DNA of 64,000 nt, from assembly GCF_037126465.1 (NCBI RefSeq), contig NC_088203.1, positions 107,991,507-108,055,506 on the forward strand, in the 5' to 3' direction. The notes under the pieces are model-generated. The model saw only the letters and a list, made by a program, of their open reading frames with translations, did not search any database and was not told the DNA's origin. Position 1 is the stretch's first letter. Every line of letters starts with the position of its first letter. Positions 49,610 to 60,778 of this stretch are shown in pieces. The translations under genes and the position numbers were made by a program. Source of the stretch: Ornithodoros turicata (Eukaryota; Arthropoda; Arachnida; Ixodida; Argasidae).

Positions 49610-50965
49610 CATGTCGGCGCAGTGCGGGATAAAGCGACGATGGAAATTTATCAATCCCAGGAACTCCCGTAGCTTGCGAAGGGAGGTGGGTATGGGAAAA
49701 TCCTGCACTGCGTGAACCTTTGAAGGAAGGGGACGGATGCCTTCCTGGGAAACCAGGTGCCCCAGAAACTCCAGAGAAGACTGGCCGAAAAGACACTTCA
49801 CGGGGTTGAGGACTAAGCTATGCTCGTCCAGCCTTTGGAAAAGTTGACGAAGGTGGTGCTTGTGTTCTCCCGGGGTCTTGCTAGCAACCAGGATGTCGTC
49901 GAGGTAAACGAAGACAAACGGGAGACCCCGCACCACTGCGTTCATAAACCTTTGAAAGGATTGGGCCGCATTACGTAGCCCAAATGGCATGCGCACGAAT
50001 TCAAAAAAGCCAAACGGTGTAATGATAGCTGTCTTTGCAATGTCTTCCGGCGCCACAGGGATTTGATGGTAGGCCTTTACCAAATCAATTTTGCTGAAGG
50101 TGGTCGCGCTGGCGAGGTCGAGGTTGAAGTCATGAATGTGTGGAAGTGGATACTGGTCCGGTACGGTGGCGGCATTAAGGGCTCTGTAGTCGCCGCACGG
50201 GCGCCAGTCTCCGGAGGCTTTCGGGACCATGTGTAGCGGGGATGACCAGGGGCTGGAAGAGGGTCGAATCAGCCAAAGCTGCAACATGTGGTCAAACTCC
50301 CGACGCGCTATATTCAGCCGCTCGCCAACGAGACGGCGCGGTCGAGCAGTTACCGGCGGACCAGTGGTGATGATATGGTGCAAGACGGCGTGCTTAGGGG
50401 GAATGGCCAAGTTGCAGGGTTTCGTGATGGCCGGAAAGTCGAGCAACAGCTCAGCGTAGGAGCAGGTGGGGACCACAGTTCGAATGCCCATACTTGGGTG
50501 GGTGGAAGGCACGCCGGAGATTGTAAGGCCAGTTGTCGAGTCAGCGAGCTTCTTGCGGGAAATGCTGATGTCAAGTCCGAAGTGGTGAAGAAAGTCGGTC
50601 CCCAGGATGGGGTAGGGGACATCGGCTATGACGAACACCCATTGAAAGAGGCGCCTAAGTCCTATGTCGATGGCGAGGGAACGCAGGCTGAATGTCGAGA
50701 TCTGGGAAGCGTTGACAGCCTGGAGTTTCGAAGTGGACGGTCCACGGGCGCGGTCAGATCGCGTGGGAGGTACAATACTGACCTCAGCTCCGGTGTCCAC
50801 TAAGAAGCGGTACCTCGCAATTCGGTCGGTGACAAAGAACAGGCGGCTTCCTGGAGGGCCGGAGTCGTAGGCCGCCACTATCAACCGGCCTCCGCATTTC
50901 CCGACCAAGAGCAAGGCCGTGTGCATTTGAACGCGTTGTCGCCGTATTTTTGATGGTACCAGCAA
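49610..50965 (-). CDS. Gypsy pol, 5' half: protease and reverse transcriptase
   Basis: The retroviral-type aspartic protease shows [13 protein letters not shown] and [13 protein letters not shown]. The reverse transcriptase shows [41 protein letters not shown], the catalytic YLDD (about 49900) and [15 protein letters not shown]. It ends in the thumb/connection region at [13 protein letters not shown]. The frame is open for about 450 codons and then runs into unrelated tail sequence, so the protein is cut. The continuing half starts at 54101. It overlaps the gag frame and would need a frameshift, as is usual. Confidence 0.92.
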
Positions 50966-51444
50966 ATATCGCTGGACGGGCGCTGCTCATCGGCGTGAGC
51001 AGAAGGAGAACGGCGGCGGGTGCGAGAAGGAGAGCGTCGAGTGCGGCATCGGCTAGAAAAATCAGAGCGCAGACTCTCGACGGCATCCGACAGTCGTGCG
51101 ACTTGTTCTTGCAGCGATGCAATAACATCGTCAACGGCGCAGGAAGAGGTAGCGGGAGTTGCACGGGAGACAGGCGCGATAGATGGTGAGGAATGCTCGA
51201 TAATCCTGTCCGCAAGCTGAGCGAGGTGCTCAAGGGAAACCTCTTCTGAGCCCGCTAGCACCATGCGCATTTGCTGTGGTGGTCTCTGGAGGAAAAGCTC
51301 CCTCAATATTGGAAGCTGAGTGTCGGCTGCGCTGCCAAGCAGCTGCCGCATGCGATGGAGGAGCTGCTGGTTTGCCGACGAAAAATTTAGTATGTTGAAT
51401 GGCCGAATTACACCGAACATGGTGTTCGTTGTTCGGGTCACCAA
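50881..51444 (-). CDS. Gypsy gag, partial
   Basis: Of 187 residues, the conserved part begins near [11 protein letters not shown] and includes [20 protein letters not shown]. An Arg/Ser-rich stretch and a Cys/His motif [18 protein letters not shown] follow, typical of arthropod Gypsy gag C-termini. The N-terminal gag half is missing: the leader ([10 protein letters not shown]) is joined straight to mid-gag, so this copy would not make normal particles. Confidence 0.85.
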   Translation of the reverse strand: MVTRTTNTMFGVIRPFNILNFSSANQQLLHRMRQLLGSAADTQLPILRELFLQRPPQQMRMVLAGSEEVSLEHLAQLADRIIEHSSPSIAPVSRATPATSSCAVDDVIASLQEQVARLSDAVESLRSDFSSRCRTRRSPSRTRRRSPSAHADEQRPSSDICWYHQKYGDNAFKCTRPCSWSGNAEAG

Positions 51445-51472
51445 ATGTAGAGCAAGACCATCGTCCTCTACA

Positions 51473-53957
51473 CACTCATAAGGCCTACGGTGAGTGCACT
51501 CGTGAGGCCTTGCCCCTCATGAGACCTACGTGAGTGCACTCATGAGGCCTTGCCACTCATGATACCTACCGTGAGTGCACTCTTGAGCCCTTGCCCCTCA
51601 TAAGGCCTACCAAGAGTGCACTCATGAGCCCTTGACCCTCATGAGACCTACGTGAGTGCACTCATGAGGCCTTGCCACTCATGAGACCTACCGTGAGTGC
51701 ACTCATGAGGCCTTGCCACTCATGAGACCTACCGTGAGTGCACTCATGACCCCTTGTCACTCATGAGACCTACGTGAGTGAACTCATGAGGCCTTGCCAC
51801 TCATGATACCTACCGTGAGTGCACTCTTGAGCCCTTGCCCCTCATAAGGCCTACCAAGAGTGCACTCATGAGCCCTTGACCCTCATGAGACCTACGTGAG
51901 TGCACTCACGAGTCCTTGCCACTCATGATACCTACCGTGAGTGCACTCATGAGGCCTGGCCACTCATGATACCTACCGTGGGTGCACTCATGAGCCCTTG
52001 CCACTCATGATACCTACCGTTAGTGCACTCATGAGCCCTTCCCCCTCAGGAGCCCTACATGAGTGCACTCATGAGACCTACTGTGAGTGCACTCATGAGC
52101 CCTTGCCCCTCATGAGACCTACGCGAGTGCACTCATGAGGCCTTGCCACTCATGACACCTACCGTGAGTGCACTCATGAGGCCTTGCCACTCATGACACC
52201 TACCGTGAGTGCACTCATGAGGCCTTGCCACTCATGAGACCTACCGTGAGTGCACTCATGAGCCCTTGCCACTCATGAGACCTACCGTGAGTGCACTCAT
52301 GAGCCCTTGCCCCTCATAAGGCCTACTGTGAGTGCACTCATGAGTCCTTGCCCCTCATGAGACCTACGTGAGTGCACTCATGAGGCCTTGCCACTCATGA
52401 TACCTACCGTGAGTGCACTCATGAGCCCTTGCCCCTCATAAGGCCTACTGTGAGTGCACTCATGATGCCTTGCCACTCATGAGGCCTACCGTGAGTGCAC
52501 TCATGAGTCCTTGCCCCTCATGAGACCACGTGAGTGCACTCATGAGGCCTTGCCACTCATGATACCTACCGTGAGTGCACTCATAAGGCCTTGCCCCTCA
52601 TGAGATCTACGTGAGTGCACTCATGAGGCCTTGCCACTCATGAGACCTACGTGAGTGCACTCATGAGGCCTTGCCCCTCATAAGGCTTACCGAGAATGCA
52701 CTCATGAGCCCTTGCTCCTCATAAGGCCTACTGTGAGTGCACTCATGAGGCCTTGCCTCTCATGAGACAATGTGAGTGCACTCATGAGGCCTTACCACTT
52801 ATGAGCCCTTGCCCCTCATAAGGCATACCGTTAGTGCACTCATGAGGCCTTGCCACTCATGAGCCCTTGCCCCTCATAAGGACTACCGTGAGTGCAGTCG
52901 TGAGGTCTTGCCACTCATGAGACCTACCGTGAGTGCACTCATGAGCCTTTGCCCCTCATAAGGCCTACCGTGAGTGTGTTCATGAGGCCTTGCCCCTCAT
53001 GAGACTTACGTGAATGCGCTCATGAGGCCTTGCCACTCATGAGACCTACCGTGAGAGCACTCATGAGCCCTTGCCCCTCATAAGGCCTATCGTGAGTGCA
53101 CTCATGATGCCTTGCCACTCATGAGACCTACCGTGAGTGCACCATGAGCCTTTACCACCATAAGGCCTACTGTGAGTGCACTCATGAGCCCTTGCCCTTC
53201 ATAAGGCCTACTGTGAGTGCACTCATGATGCCTTGCCACTCATGAGACCTACCGTGAGTGCACTCATGAGCCTTTACCCCCATAAGGCCTACTGTGAGTG
53301 CACTCATGAGCCCCTGCCCTTCATAAGGCCTACTGTGAGTGCACTCATGAGGCCTTGCCCCTCATGAGACCGAGGTGAGTGCACTCATGAGCTCTTGCCC
53401 CTCATAAGGCCTACCGTGAGCTCTCTTGTGAGTTCTTCCCCCTTAATGGCACCTACGTGAGTGCACTCATGAGGCCTTGCAACTCTTGAGGCCTACTGTG
53501 AGTGCACTCATGAGGCCTTGCCACTCATGAGACCTACCATGAGTGCACTCATGAGCCCTTGCCTCTCATAGGGCCTACCGTGAGTGCACTCATGAGGCCT
53601 TGCCCCTCATGAGATCTACGTGAGTGCACTCATGAGGCCTTGCCACTCATGAGACTTACGTGAGTGCACTCATGAGGCCTTGCCCCTCATAAGGCTTACC
53701 GTGAGTGCACTCATGAGCCCTTGCTTCTCATAAGGCCTACTGTGAGTGCACTCATGAGGCCTTGCCTCTCATGAGACCTACGTGAGTGCACTCATGAGGC
53801 CTTACCACTCATGAGCCCTTGCCCCTCATAAGGCATACCGTGAGTGCAGTCATGAGGTCTTGCCACTCATGAGACCTACCGTGAGTGCACTCATGAGCCC
53901 TTGCCCCTCATAAGGCCTACCGTGAGTGTGCTCATGAGGCCTTGCCCCTCATGAGAC
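51473..53957 (+). repeat. 41-bp satellite block 2, opposite orientation
   Basis: About 60 copies of a 41-bp unit (GTGAGTGCACTCATGAGGCC, then TTGCCACTCATGAGACCTAC). Variants of 39-42 bp occur, some with CCCCTCATAAGG in place of CCACTCATGAGA. The unit contains the perfect palindromes TGAGTGCACTCA and CTCATGAG. The orientation is opposite to blocks 1 and 3. Confidence 0.93.
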
Positions 53958-54100
53958 TGTAGCGGCCGCAGGTCGGCGCCACCGGAAGATACGCGCCAAA
54001 AATAAACGCTGACGCGCGCTCACGGGCTCGAGTTCTTAGCGAGCCGGGCGCAGTCTGATTCTGTTGCCTCCTAAGCTGTCTGCCTGTCTACTTCCTCCGG
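53958..54100 (+). repeat. Left LTR segment of Gypsy piece 2
   Basis: Nearly identical to 55937-56091 for about 135 bp, then cut at CTCCGG where pol begins. It includes GAAGATACGCGCCAAAAATA with an AATAAA signal. Confidence 0.85.
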
Positions 54101-55924
54101 CCACTCACGGACCTGCTTCGTGCTTCCACAAAGACTAACCAGCCCTTCGACCTCCCTACTGAAGCTCAAGAAGCTTTCTTCCAAGCCAAAAATGCTTTGG
54201 CCAATGCCACTATGTTGGTGCATCCCGTTTCTTCGGCCCCACTTCGGCTCATGGTCGATGCCTCAACACACGCTGTCGGTGCTGTGCTCCAGCAATCTTC
54301 TTCCACGGACTGGAGGCCACTGGCTTTCTTCTCCCAGCGCCTGAAACCATCTGAGGAGAAGTACAGTACCTTCAGCCGCGAACTTCTCGCCATCTATTAC
54401 GCCATCAAGCATTTCCATTACTACATAGACGGAAGCCATTTCCACGTCCTTACAGATCATAAGCCTTTGACTTTTGTTTTCAAGACCAACCGCACGACCT
54501 ATCCTTCTACTGATCTTCGTCACCTCTCCTTCATTTCCGAGTACGCCACGGACATTCGCTTCATTCACGGGACCGACAATCAAGCGGCGGACGCTCTCTC
54601 GCGCATCGAGGCTATCTCTGCTCCTGTTCTCACACTCGATGCTCTCGCAGCTGCGCAGGCCTGCGACCAAGAGCTTCAATCCCTGTTGTCTCCTGGCACA
54701 ACCCAATCTTCCCTCCGTCTGGAGTATGTTTCCCTGCCTCTTGCACCTTGCGGTATCGCTTGTGATGTTTCCGGTTCTGCGCCTCGTCCGTACCTGCCCT
54801 CTACGCTTCGTTTCTCCGCGTTTGAGGCGCTGCACAGCATTAGTCATCCTGGCATCCGGGCTACGCAGCGGCTGTTGTGCTCACGTTATGTCTGGCCTGG
54901 TATAAACACCGATGTCCGCCGCTGGACAAGATCTTGCACTGCCTGCCAGAAGAGCAAAGTCACTCGCCATACTAAGTCCCCTCCTGGCCACTTCCCCCCA
55001 CCCGACGGTCGCTTCCGTCACATCCACGTCGACCTTGTGGGCCCTTTACCACCGTCCCGAGACCAACGCTACTTACTAACCATTGTCGACCGTTACACCC
55101 GCTGGCCCGAAGCCGTCCCCATCAGTGACATCACGGCGGATACCGTAGCCCGCGCCCTCGTTTCAACTTGGATCGCCCGTTACGGCTGTCCTACGCGCAT
55201 CACCACAGACCAGGGCCGACAATTCCAGAGTGCCCTTTTCAAGAACCTGATGGCCCTCCTCGGTGTTCACCATATCAGCACCACGGCATACCACCCTTCC
55301 TCCAACGGCCTCGTCGAGCGCTTTCATCGTCAGCTGAAAGCTTCGCTCATCGCTCGCGAGGCCCAAACCAGCTGGGTGGATCACTTGCCTGTTGTCATGC
55401 TGGGCATCCGTTCGGCCTTCAAGGAGGACCTCTCCTGCACCGCAGCCGAGCTGGTTTACGGGACGACACTGCGTCTTCCTGGTGACTTTTGGAGCGATCC
55501 CGACAGCGTACGTTCTCTTCCTCAGGCCGAGTACGTCCAGCAGCTCCGGCGTTTCTTTCGTGGCCTGGCGCCGGTTCCCTCCAGGTCGCCGCCCCCCTCC
55601 AAAGTTTTCCTCCACCCAGACCCCAACACGAGCACCCACGTGTTCCTGCGCCATGATGCTGTCCGGAAGCCGCTCTCGCCACACTACGATGGCCCCTACC
55701 GTGTTCTCTCCCGAAACAGCAAGACCTTCACCATCGACATCGCGGGCCAGCGCCAAGTCGTCTCGCTGGACCGCCTCAAGCCGGCCTACCTTGAAGCCGT
55801 CGCCCCCGCTCCCCCACTCGCTCTTGGCGAGGACTCCCCCGCCTTATCTCCTCCGAAGCCTCGTCGCAGAGTTACTTGGGCAGCTCCACTTCGTGTCCAC
55901 AGCCCCACGTCGCCTCCACTCTGA
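54101..55924 (+). CDS. Gypsy pol, 3' half: RNase H and integrase
   Basis: The frame is open from [10 protein letters not shown] at 54101. RNase H shows [31 protein letters not shown] and [10 protein letters not shown]. The integrase has an HHCC zinc domain ([23 protein letters not shown]), the core with [10 protein letters not shown] and [10 protein letters not shown], and [20 protein letters not shown] holding the catalytic Glu. A C-terminal [12 protein letters not shown] module and a Pro-rich tail follow. It is about 607 codons with no stop, so this half looks intact. No chromodomain or envelope gene is visible. Confidence 0.94.
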   Translation, partial: PLTDLLRASTKTNQPFDLPTEAQEAFFQAKNALANATMLVHPVSSAPLRLMVDASTHAVGAVLQQSSSTDWRPLAFFSQRLKPSEEKYSTFSRELLAIYYAIKHFHYYIDGSHFHVLTDHKPLTFVFKTNRTTYPSTDLRHLSFISEYATDIRFIHGTDNQAADALSRIEAISAPVLTLDALAAAQACDQELQSLLSPGTTQSSLRLEYVSLPLAPCGIACDVSGSAPRPYLPSTLRFSAFEALHSISHPGIRATQRLLCSRYVWPGINTDVRRWTRSCTACQKSKVTRHTKSPPGHFPPPDGRFRHIHVDLVGPLPPSRDQRYLLTIVDRYTRWPEAVPISDITADTVARALVSTWIARYGCPTRITTDQGRQFQSALFKNLMALLGVHHISTTAYHPSSNGLVERFHRQLKASLIAREAQTSWVDHLPVVMLGIRSAFKEDLSCTAAELVYGTTLRLPGDFWSDPDSVRSLPQAEYVQQLRRFFRGLAPVPSRSPPPSKVFLHPDPNTSTHVFLRHDAVRKPLSPHYDGPYRVLSRNSKTFTIDIAGQRQVVSLDRLKPAYLEAVAPAPPLALGEDSPALSPPKPRRRVTWAAPLRVHSPTSPPL

Positions 55925-55936
55925 GGGGGGGAGCCC

Positions 55937-56091
55937 TGTAGCAGCCGCAGGTCGGCGCCACCGGAAGATACGCGCCAAAAATAAACGCTGACGCGCGCTC
56001 ACGGGCTCGAGTTCTTAGCGAGCCGGGCGCAGCCTGATTCTGTTGCCTCCTAAGCTGTCTGCCTGTCTACTTCTCTCCGCGACAAGCCACA
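55937..56091 (+). repeat. Right LTR of Gypsy piece 2
   Basis: It follows the polypurine tract, begins TGTAGCAGCCGCAGG and ends CGACAAGCCACA. The next bases AGTG (56092-56095) equal, on the other strand, CACT at 51473-51476 at the far end of satellite block 2. Confidence 0.82.
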
Positions 56092-57398
56092 AGTGGCAAG
56101 GCCTCATGAGTGCACTCACAGTAGGCCTTATGAGGGGCAAGGGCTCATGAGTGCACTCATGATAGGCTTTATGAGGGGCAAGGGCTCAAGCGTGCACTCA
56201 CGGTAGGTATCATGAGTGGCAAGGCCTCATGAGTGCACTCACGTAGGCCTTATGAGTGGCAAGGGCTCATGAGTGCACTCACGGTAGGTCTCATGAGTGG
56301 CAAGGCCTCATGAGTGCACTCACTGTAGGTCTCATGAGTGGCAAGGCCTCATGAGTGCACTCACGGTAGGTCTCATGAGTGGCAAGGCCTCATGAGTGCA
56401 CTCACGTAGGTCTCATGAGGGGCAAGGCCTCACGAGTGCACTCACTGTAGGCTTTATGAGTGGGCAAGGCCTCATGAGTGCACTCACAGTAGGCCTTATG
56501 AGGGGCAAGGGCTCATGAGTGCACTCACGTAGGTCTCCTGAGGGGCAAGGCTTCATGGAGTGCACTCACGTAGTTCTCATGAGGGGCAAGGGCTCATGAG
56601 TGCACTCACGGTAGGCCTTATGAGTGGCAAGGCTCATGAGTGCACTCACGGTAGGTCTCATGAGGGGCAGGGCCTCATGAGTGCACTCACGGTAGGCCTT
56701 ATGAGGGGCAAGGGCTCATGAGTGCACTCACGGTAGGTCTCACGAGTGACAAGGCCTCATGAGCGCACTCACATAGGTCTCATGGGGGGTAAGGTCTCAT
56801 GAGCGCACTTACGGTAGGCCTTATGAGGGGAAAGGGCTCATGACTGCACTCACGGTAGGTATCATGAGTAGCAAGACCTCATGACTGCACTCACGGTAGT
56901 CCTTATGAGGGGCAAGGCCTCATGAGTGCACTCACAGTATGCCTTATGAGGGGGCAAGGGCTCATGAATGCACTCACGATAAGCCTTATGAGAGGCAAGG
57001 CTCATGAGTGCACTCACGGTAGGTCTCATGAGTGGCAGGGCCTCATGAGTGCACTCACGTAGGTCTCATGAGTGGCAAGACCTCATGACTGCACTCACGG
57101 TAGTCCTTATGAGGGGCAAGGCCTCATGGGTGCACTCACGGAGGTCTCATGAGAGGCAAGGCCTCATGAGTGCACTCACAGTAGGCCTTATGAGGGGCAA
57201 GTGCTCATGAGTGCACTCACGGTAAGCCTTATGAGGGGCAAGGCTCATGAGTGCACTCACGGTAGGTCGCATGAGTGGCAGGGCCTCATGAGTGCACTCA
57301 CGTAGGTAGGTCTCATGAGTGGCAAGGCCTCATGAGTGCACTCACGTAGGTCTCATGAGGGGCAAGGGCTCGTGAGTGCACTCACGGTAGGTCTCCCT
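56092..57398 (-). repeat. 41-bp satellite block 3
   Basis: About 32 copies of the same 41-bp unit in the minus orientation (AAGGCCTCATGAGTGCACTC). It has indels at several places and ends at a small hairpin CACCCTCAC...GTGAGGGTG near 57410. Confidence 0.92.
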
Positions 57399-60300
57399 CC
57401 ACTCACCCTCACCTCATAGGTGTGAGGGTGAAGGAACTCATGGGGCCCCTCATCAGTGTGTTTGCCCAGCTATGTCTCCATGTACCGGGCAAAATTCGAG
57501 ACAATATCCCGTCTAACTCGTGACAAGGACAGCAAGAAGAAAAACTCAGACTAGGATAAGACTACACTCTGGACAAGTAAGATGTAGGTGATACCATCAC
57601 TTGTAGTGCACATAAAAAGGAAATACAGTTGGAGTCAACTTTCGACAACTCCAGATGATGTTGTTTCAGGAATGTTAAGAACAAAAGCAGCTAAATATTC
57701 CACAATATATGTACATTTGAAGGCCAAGAGGCAATAAGTAAACTAGGGAACAAGATTTGGGCAAGGACTTTGGTGTGTATATATATATCTTGGGAATATC
57801 GACACACAATGGAGAAAGAGAACTTAGGACCTTTCAGCTAAGTACGTTAGGTGCACCAAAGAGTAGGAGAGGAAAAGTACAAAAACTAGAGTCAGGGAAG
57901 CGGAGACCAAAAAGTGTCAAATGTTGATGCAGAGGAAACCCGCACTTGAGATGTACAGGCAGAGAAAGAAAAATATTGCAAAAGAGACAATTTTCTACAA
58001 TTTGTGGGCAAGTGCGCACTATTGTTCGAAATGAGGACAGGTATGCTACGGACGCATTAATATAGAATGTAACAGGTGTGGAGGAGGAGATACTGGAATA
58101 TAAGGGACTCTGTCCAGAGCAAAGGGCTTTGAAAGTGGGAAGAACAGGATACAAAAGGGGGCAAAAAATGGTGATGACTACAATATGAAAAGCAAATTTC
58201 CTCTCAGAGACTACATCTGCCACTGCCCGATACGGGAGACTGTTTCTGGCGCACACTTCAGGTCGGTAGAGGAGGTGTTCTCTAGCTGCAAGTGGCACAT
58301 TATTTTCTTCAATTTCATCGACTATTTACAGTCTCAAGTTTCTACTCAAATGTGCCGACGCAATATTGCTCAAAATGACATTCTTGTGCAGCTTTTATTT
58401 GTTGCAGTCACACCCATTTGTTTACTCATTAAGGGCTATCAAGTAACTAATTACGAGCAATTAAGTTACTGTGATTAAATATTTTACCTTACATAATTTC
58501 AAAATGAGTAATCGTAATATCATTACACTTAACCGAAACTTGTACTCATGTAACAATTACTTCCTGCTGTAGTTTAAATAATTTTGTTATAAATTTCTAT
58601 CTGCTGAATTGTCTCTTTCCAAAGCACAGACCTTTTCTACCGCGACTAGGTTGTCCATTTTGCTTACGAAAGAGGAGTGTTCGAGAGGAGCAAAAAGTAA
58701 AAATAACGCACACAAAAAAAGAAAAAAGAAAAAGAAACCGCATTTGTGAGCCAGAAGTGACGACAGGATTCAAAAAGTCTAGGATTACAAATTACAGTCT
58801 AGCCTTGGAAATAGCTAGACCACAAAATGTAATGCACAAGCTTGCGTTCATGTAGCTGGTGCTGCTGGAATAGAAACCTTGTGTATGTGTGTAATGTGTA
58901 AATACCATATGTGTGTGCCAACATCACTATAATCAGATATACGGCATATTAGACTGGCATCAAGCATCTATTCAGGAGCAGAACACAACATAGGCAGGTA
59001 CTCTAGCCACGACATGCTTGACTACGGACAGCGGAACTGTTGGCCACAGCTGCAGGCTTTTCCCTTTCCCGACCAATTTGGTAGCTTTTATTTTCTATTT
59101 TAAGGGGGAGTTGTAAGACGCCTGAATTAACTATGACAATGTTCGGCATACCAGAAGCTCATAGTTTTACGCAAGAGACTATATAACACAAATACTGTCA
59201 ACTATAACAACTAGGGTCGGTTCACACGATGCAACTTTCTGTTGCAACACATACGATTTCCACAACAGTTGCGCGCAGCTGCATAGGACCCTTTCACACA
59301 GCGAGCAACTCGGAATGTCGTAGTTAGTTCCCTTTTGCGACAGGGCGGGCGTTCTTTATAGAACGCCTCAGGAAAGAAAAAAAAAGAAAAGAAACACGCA
59401 CACACGATACAAAAAACACTACACTATCTTGAACACTAACATATAGTCTTTGCAGTCCCAGTTCCTCTCTTCAAGGATTGTGTTGTTCTGTCCCCTGTAG
59501 TGGTCACCGAGCTCGCCAGATGGCGTGAAAAAAAAATCGTTGTCTTGGAGTAATTAAGTGATTAATTACGTACACTACTCAGTAGTACATGTATAATCAG
59601 AGCCGTACGCTTGAGGCGAGCGTCCGCCTGGGGCAGGATGAACGTGAAGCACGTAAGAGGAAGATATAAGCGCAACTATACCGGGAGCTACATATTTTCC
59701 ACTTCTTCAGAGCGCACACGTGCAACAATTTTTGTGTGATGAAATTGCGGCAGTAAATGTATCCTATATAGTCTCACCTGCCGAAAGTGAAAATCGAGTC
59801 GCTTTACGCCGCTTCCGAAGCTTCGGCTCCATTCCAAATGTGCAGTGAGGTCAGTGAAATGACTTGATCACATATTGGCTGCAATACGATTCACCTTGCT
59901 CATAGCTCATATCGCTGCTCATAGTATTCGAACATGTTCACTTTCAGTGCTTTCAGCTTCTTTCGCTTTGACGCAGACGGCGCAGAGCCGCTCATAGAGA
60001 GAGTTTGGACATTCTTTGATCTTTTGTCGCCTTGTAGGTGGAGCCTAGTTTGACGTCAGGGTCGTCGTGGCACCGCCCAAAAAGCCGTCACATTTGAATA
60101 TTTGAAGTTGGCCAACTCCAAAAGACGTTTTCGTAGGCTTGCGCAAGAGCTCGTGGCGAATCACGGGCGAAGTGATGCGCGTTATGGGGATCACGAAGTT
60201 TCTTCATCCTTGAGCTTGGAACTCCCTCAGTTTAGCAACAACACAACAGGCTGACAAGGATGCAACCCGAGGCAGGGAAATGAACAACAGACAACAATTT

Positions 60301-60690
60301 CCTCAGTCATTCCTTGTCATCATGAACCAGCTTGTCTGCGCCCTCTCTCTGTTGACAACAGGCTGTAGGCCCGTAGGTCAAAAGTCGGCGCTCCGAGCCG
60401 TTCGCCCCCGAGCGAGCGAATGAGCGAATAAACATAAACGCGATTACATTGAGCGCGTCGAAGTACACACGTGTCTTCCCTCCTAGCAACGTAAATCGCG
60501 CTTGAAGTTGTACGGTACTGCTTCTTCCCGCCTCATCCCTCGCTCTCTCTCCTCAACGCCGCCGCCGACGAAAACGGCATACACACCCACCCACCCACTA
60601 CCTCTGTGCCATTGTGCTCCGTCCTCCGTCACACCTCTCTGGTGCTATGGTGGCTCCTCGCTGGCATGAAAAACGGAACCGGAAATTTAC
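57399..60690. other. Intergenic, no gene supported
   Basis: AT-rich sequence with short frames only (57834-58298 -, 58185-58478 +, 60307-60489 -). None has a recognisable domain. The missing first ANO8 exon could lie here. Sequence near 59210-59300 has repeated TTCACAC motifs but no clear element ends. Composition becomes GC-richer from about 60500 towards the PRCC promoter. Confidence 0.45.
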
Positions 60691-60696
60691 CCTGTC

Positions 60697-60720
60697 GCCA
60701 TCTTCGTTTCTAATGGCGGC
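60697..60720 (+). promoter_or_regulatory. Paired YY1-like sites upstream of PRCC
   Basis: CGCCATCTT (reverse complement AAGATGGCG) and TAATGGCGGC lie 59-82 bp before the PRCC start codon, in opposite orientations. Both match the YY1 core, which is common at TATA-less housekeeping promoters near the transcription start. Function is inferred from position. Confidence 0.5.
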
Positions 60721-60778
60721 TTGATCCTCACAGTGACTCTAGTTGTAGTGTCGCTTGTAACTTTATGGGTTTTCGGGC

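Larger units (their letters stand above)
49046..51472 (-). mobile_element. Ty3/Gypsy piece 1: gag to reverse transcriptase, tail and 3' LTR
   Basis: Read on the minus strand: a 27-bp end (TGTAGAGG to CTCTACA) at 51446-51472, a primer-site region TTTGGTGACCCGAAC, part of gag, protease and reverse transcriptase, then an abrupt change at CTCCGG (49604-49609) into a CACTCAGCAAC-rich tail, a G-rich polypurine tract and a 174-bp LTR (49046-49219, TGATGTGG to CTCTACA). RNase H and integrase are absent from this piece and occur instead in the piece at 53958-56091. Tail and LTR match the two deletion derivatives. The flanking satellite runs in opposite orientations on the two sides. Confidence 0.88.
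53958..56091 (+). mobile_element. Ty3/Gypsy piece 2: RNase H to integrase between LTRs
   Basis: A 143-bp LTR start (53958-54100, TGTAGCGGCC) changes at CTCCGG (54095-54100) directly into pol at the codons following those where piece 1 stops. RNase H and integrase follow, then GAGGGGGGGAGCCC (polypurine tract) and a 155-bp LTR (55937-56091, TGTAGCAGCC to GCCACA). There is no primer site, gag, protease or catalytic reverse transcriptase core. Confidence 0.9.

Noticed and set aside
54263..55756. Long minus-strand frames of 194 and 197 codons opposite the integrase
   Set aside because: They are shadows of the GC-rich plus-strand pol frame, without motifs or start context.
48796..57398. CRISPR-like regular repeats
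   Set aside because: The 41-bp units are contiguous with no unique spacers, and the context is a eukaryotic genome with introns. They are satellite DNA.
60307..60489. Possible first exon of ANO8 (minus, with GADKL)
   Set aside because: The donor is weak and its phase does not match the exon ending at 45667; the similarity is too short.
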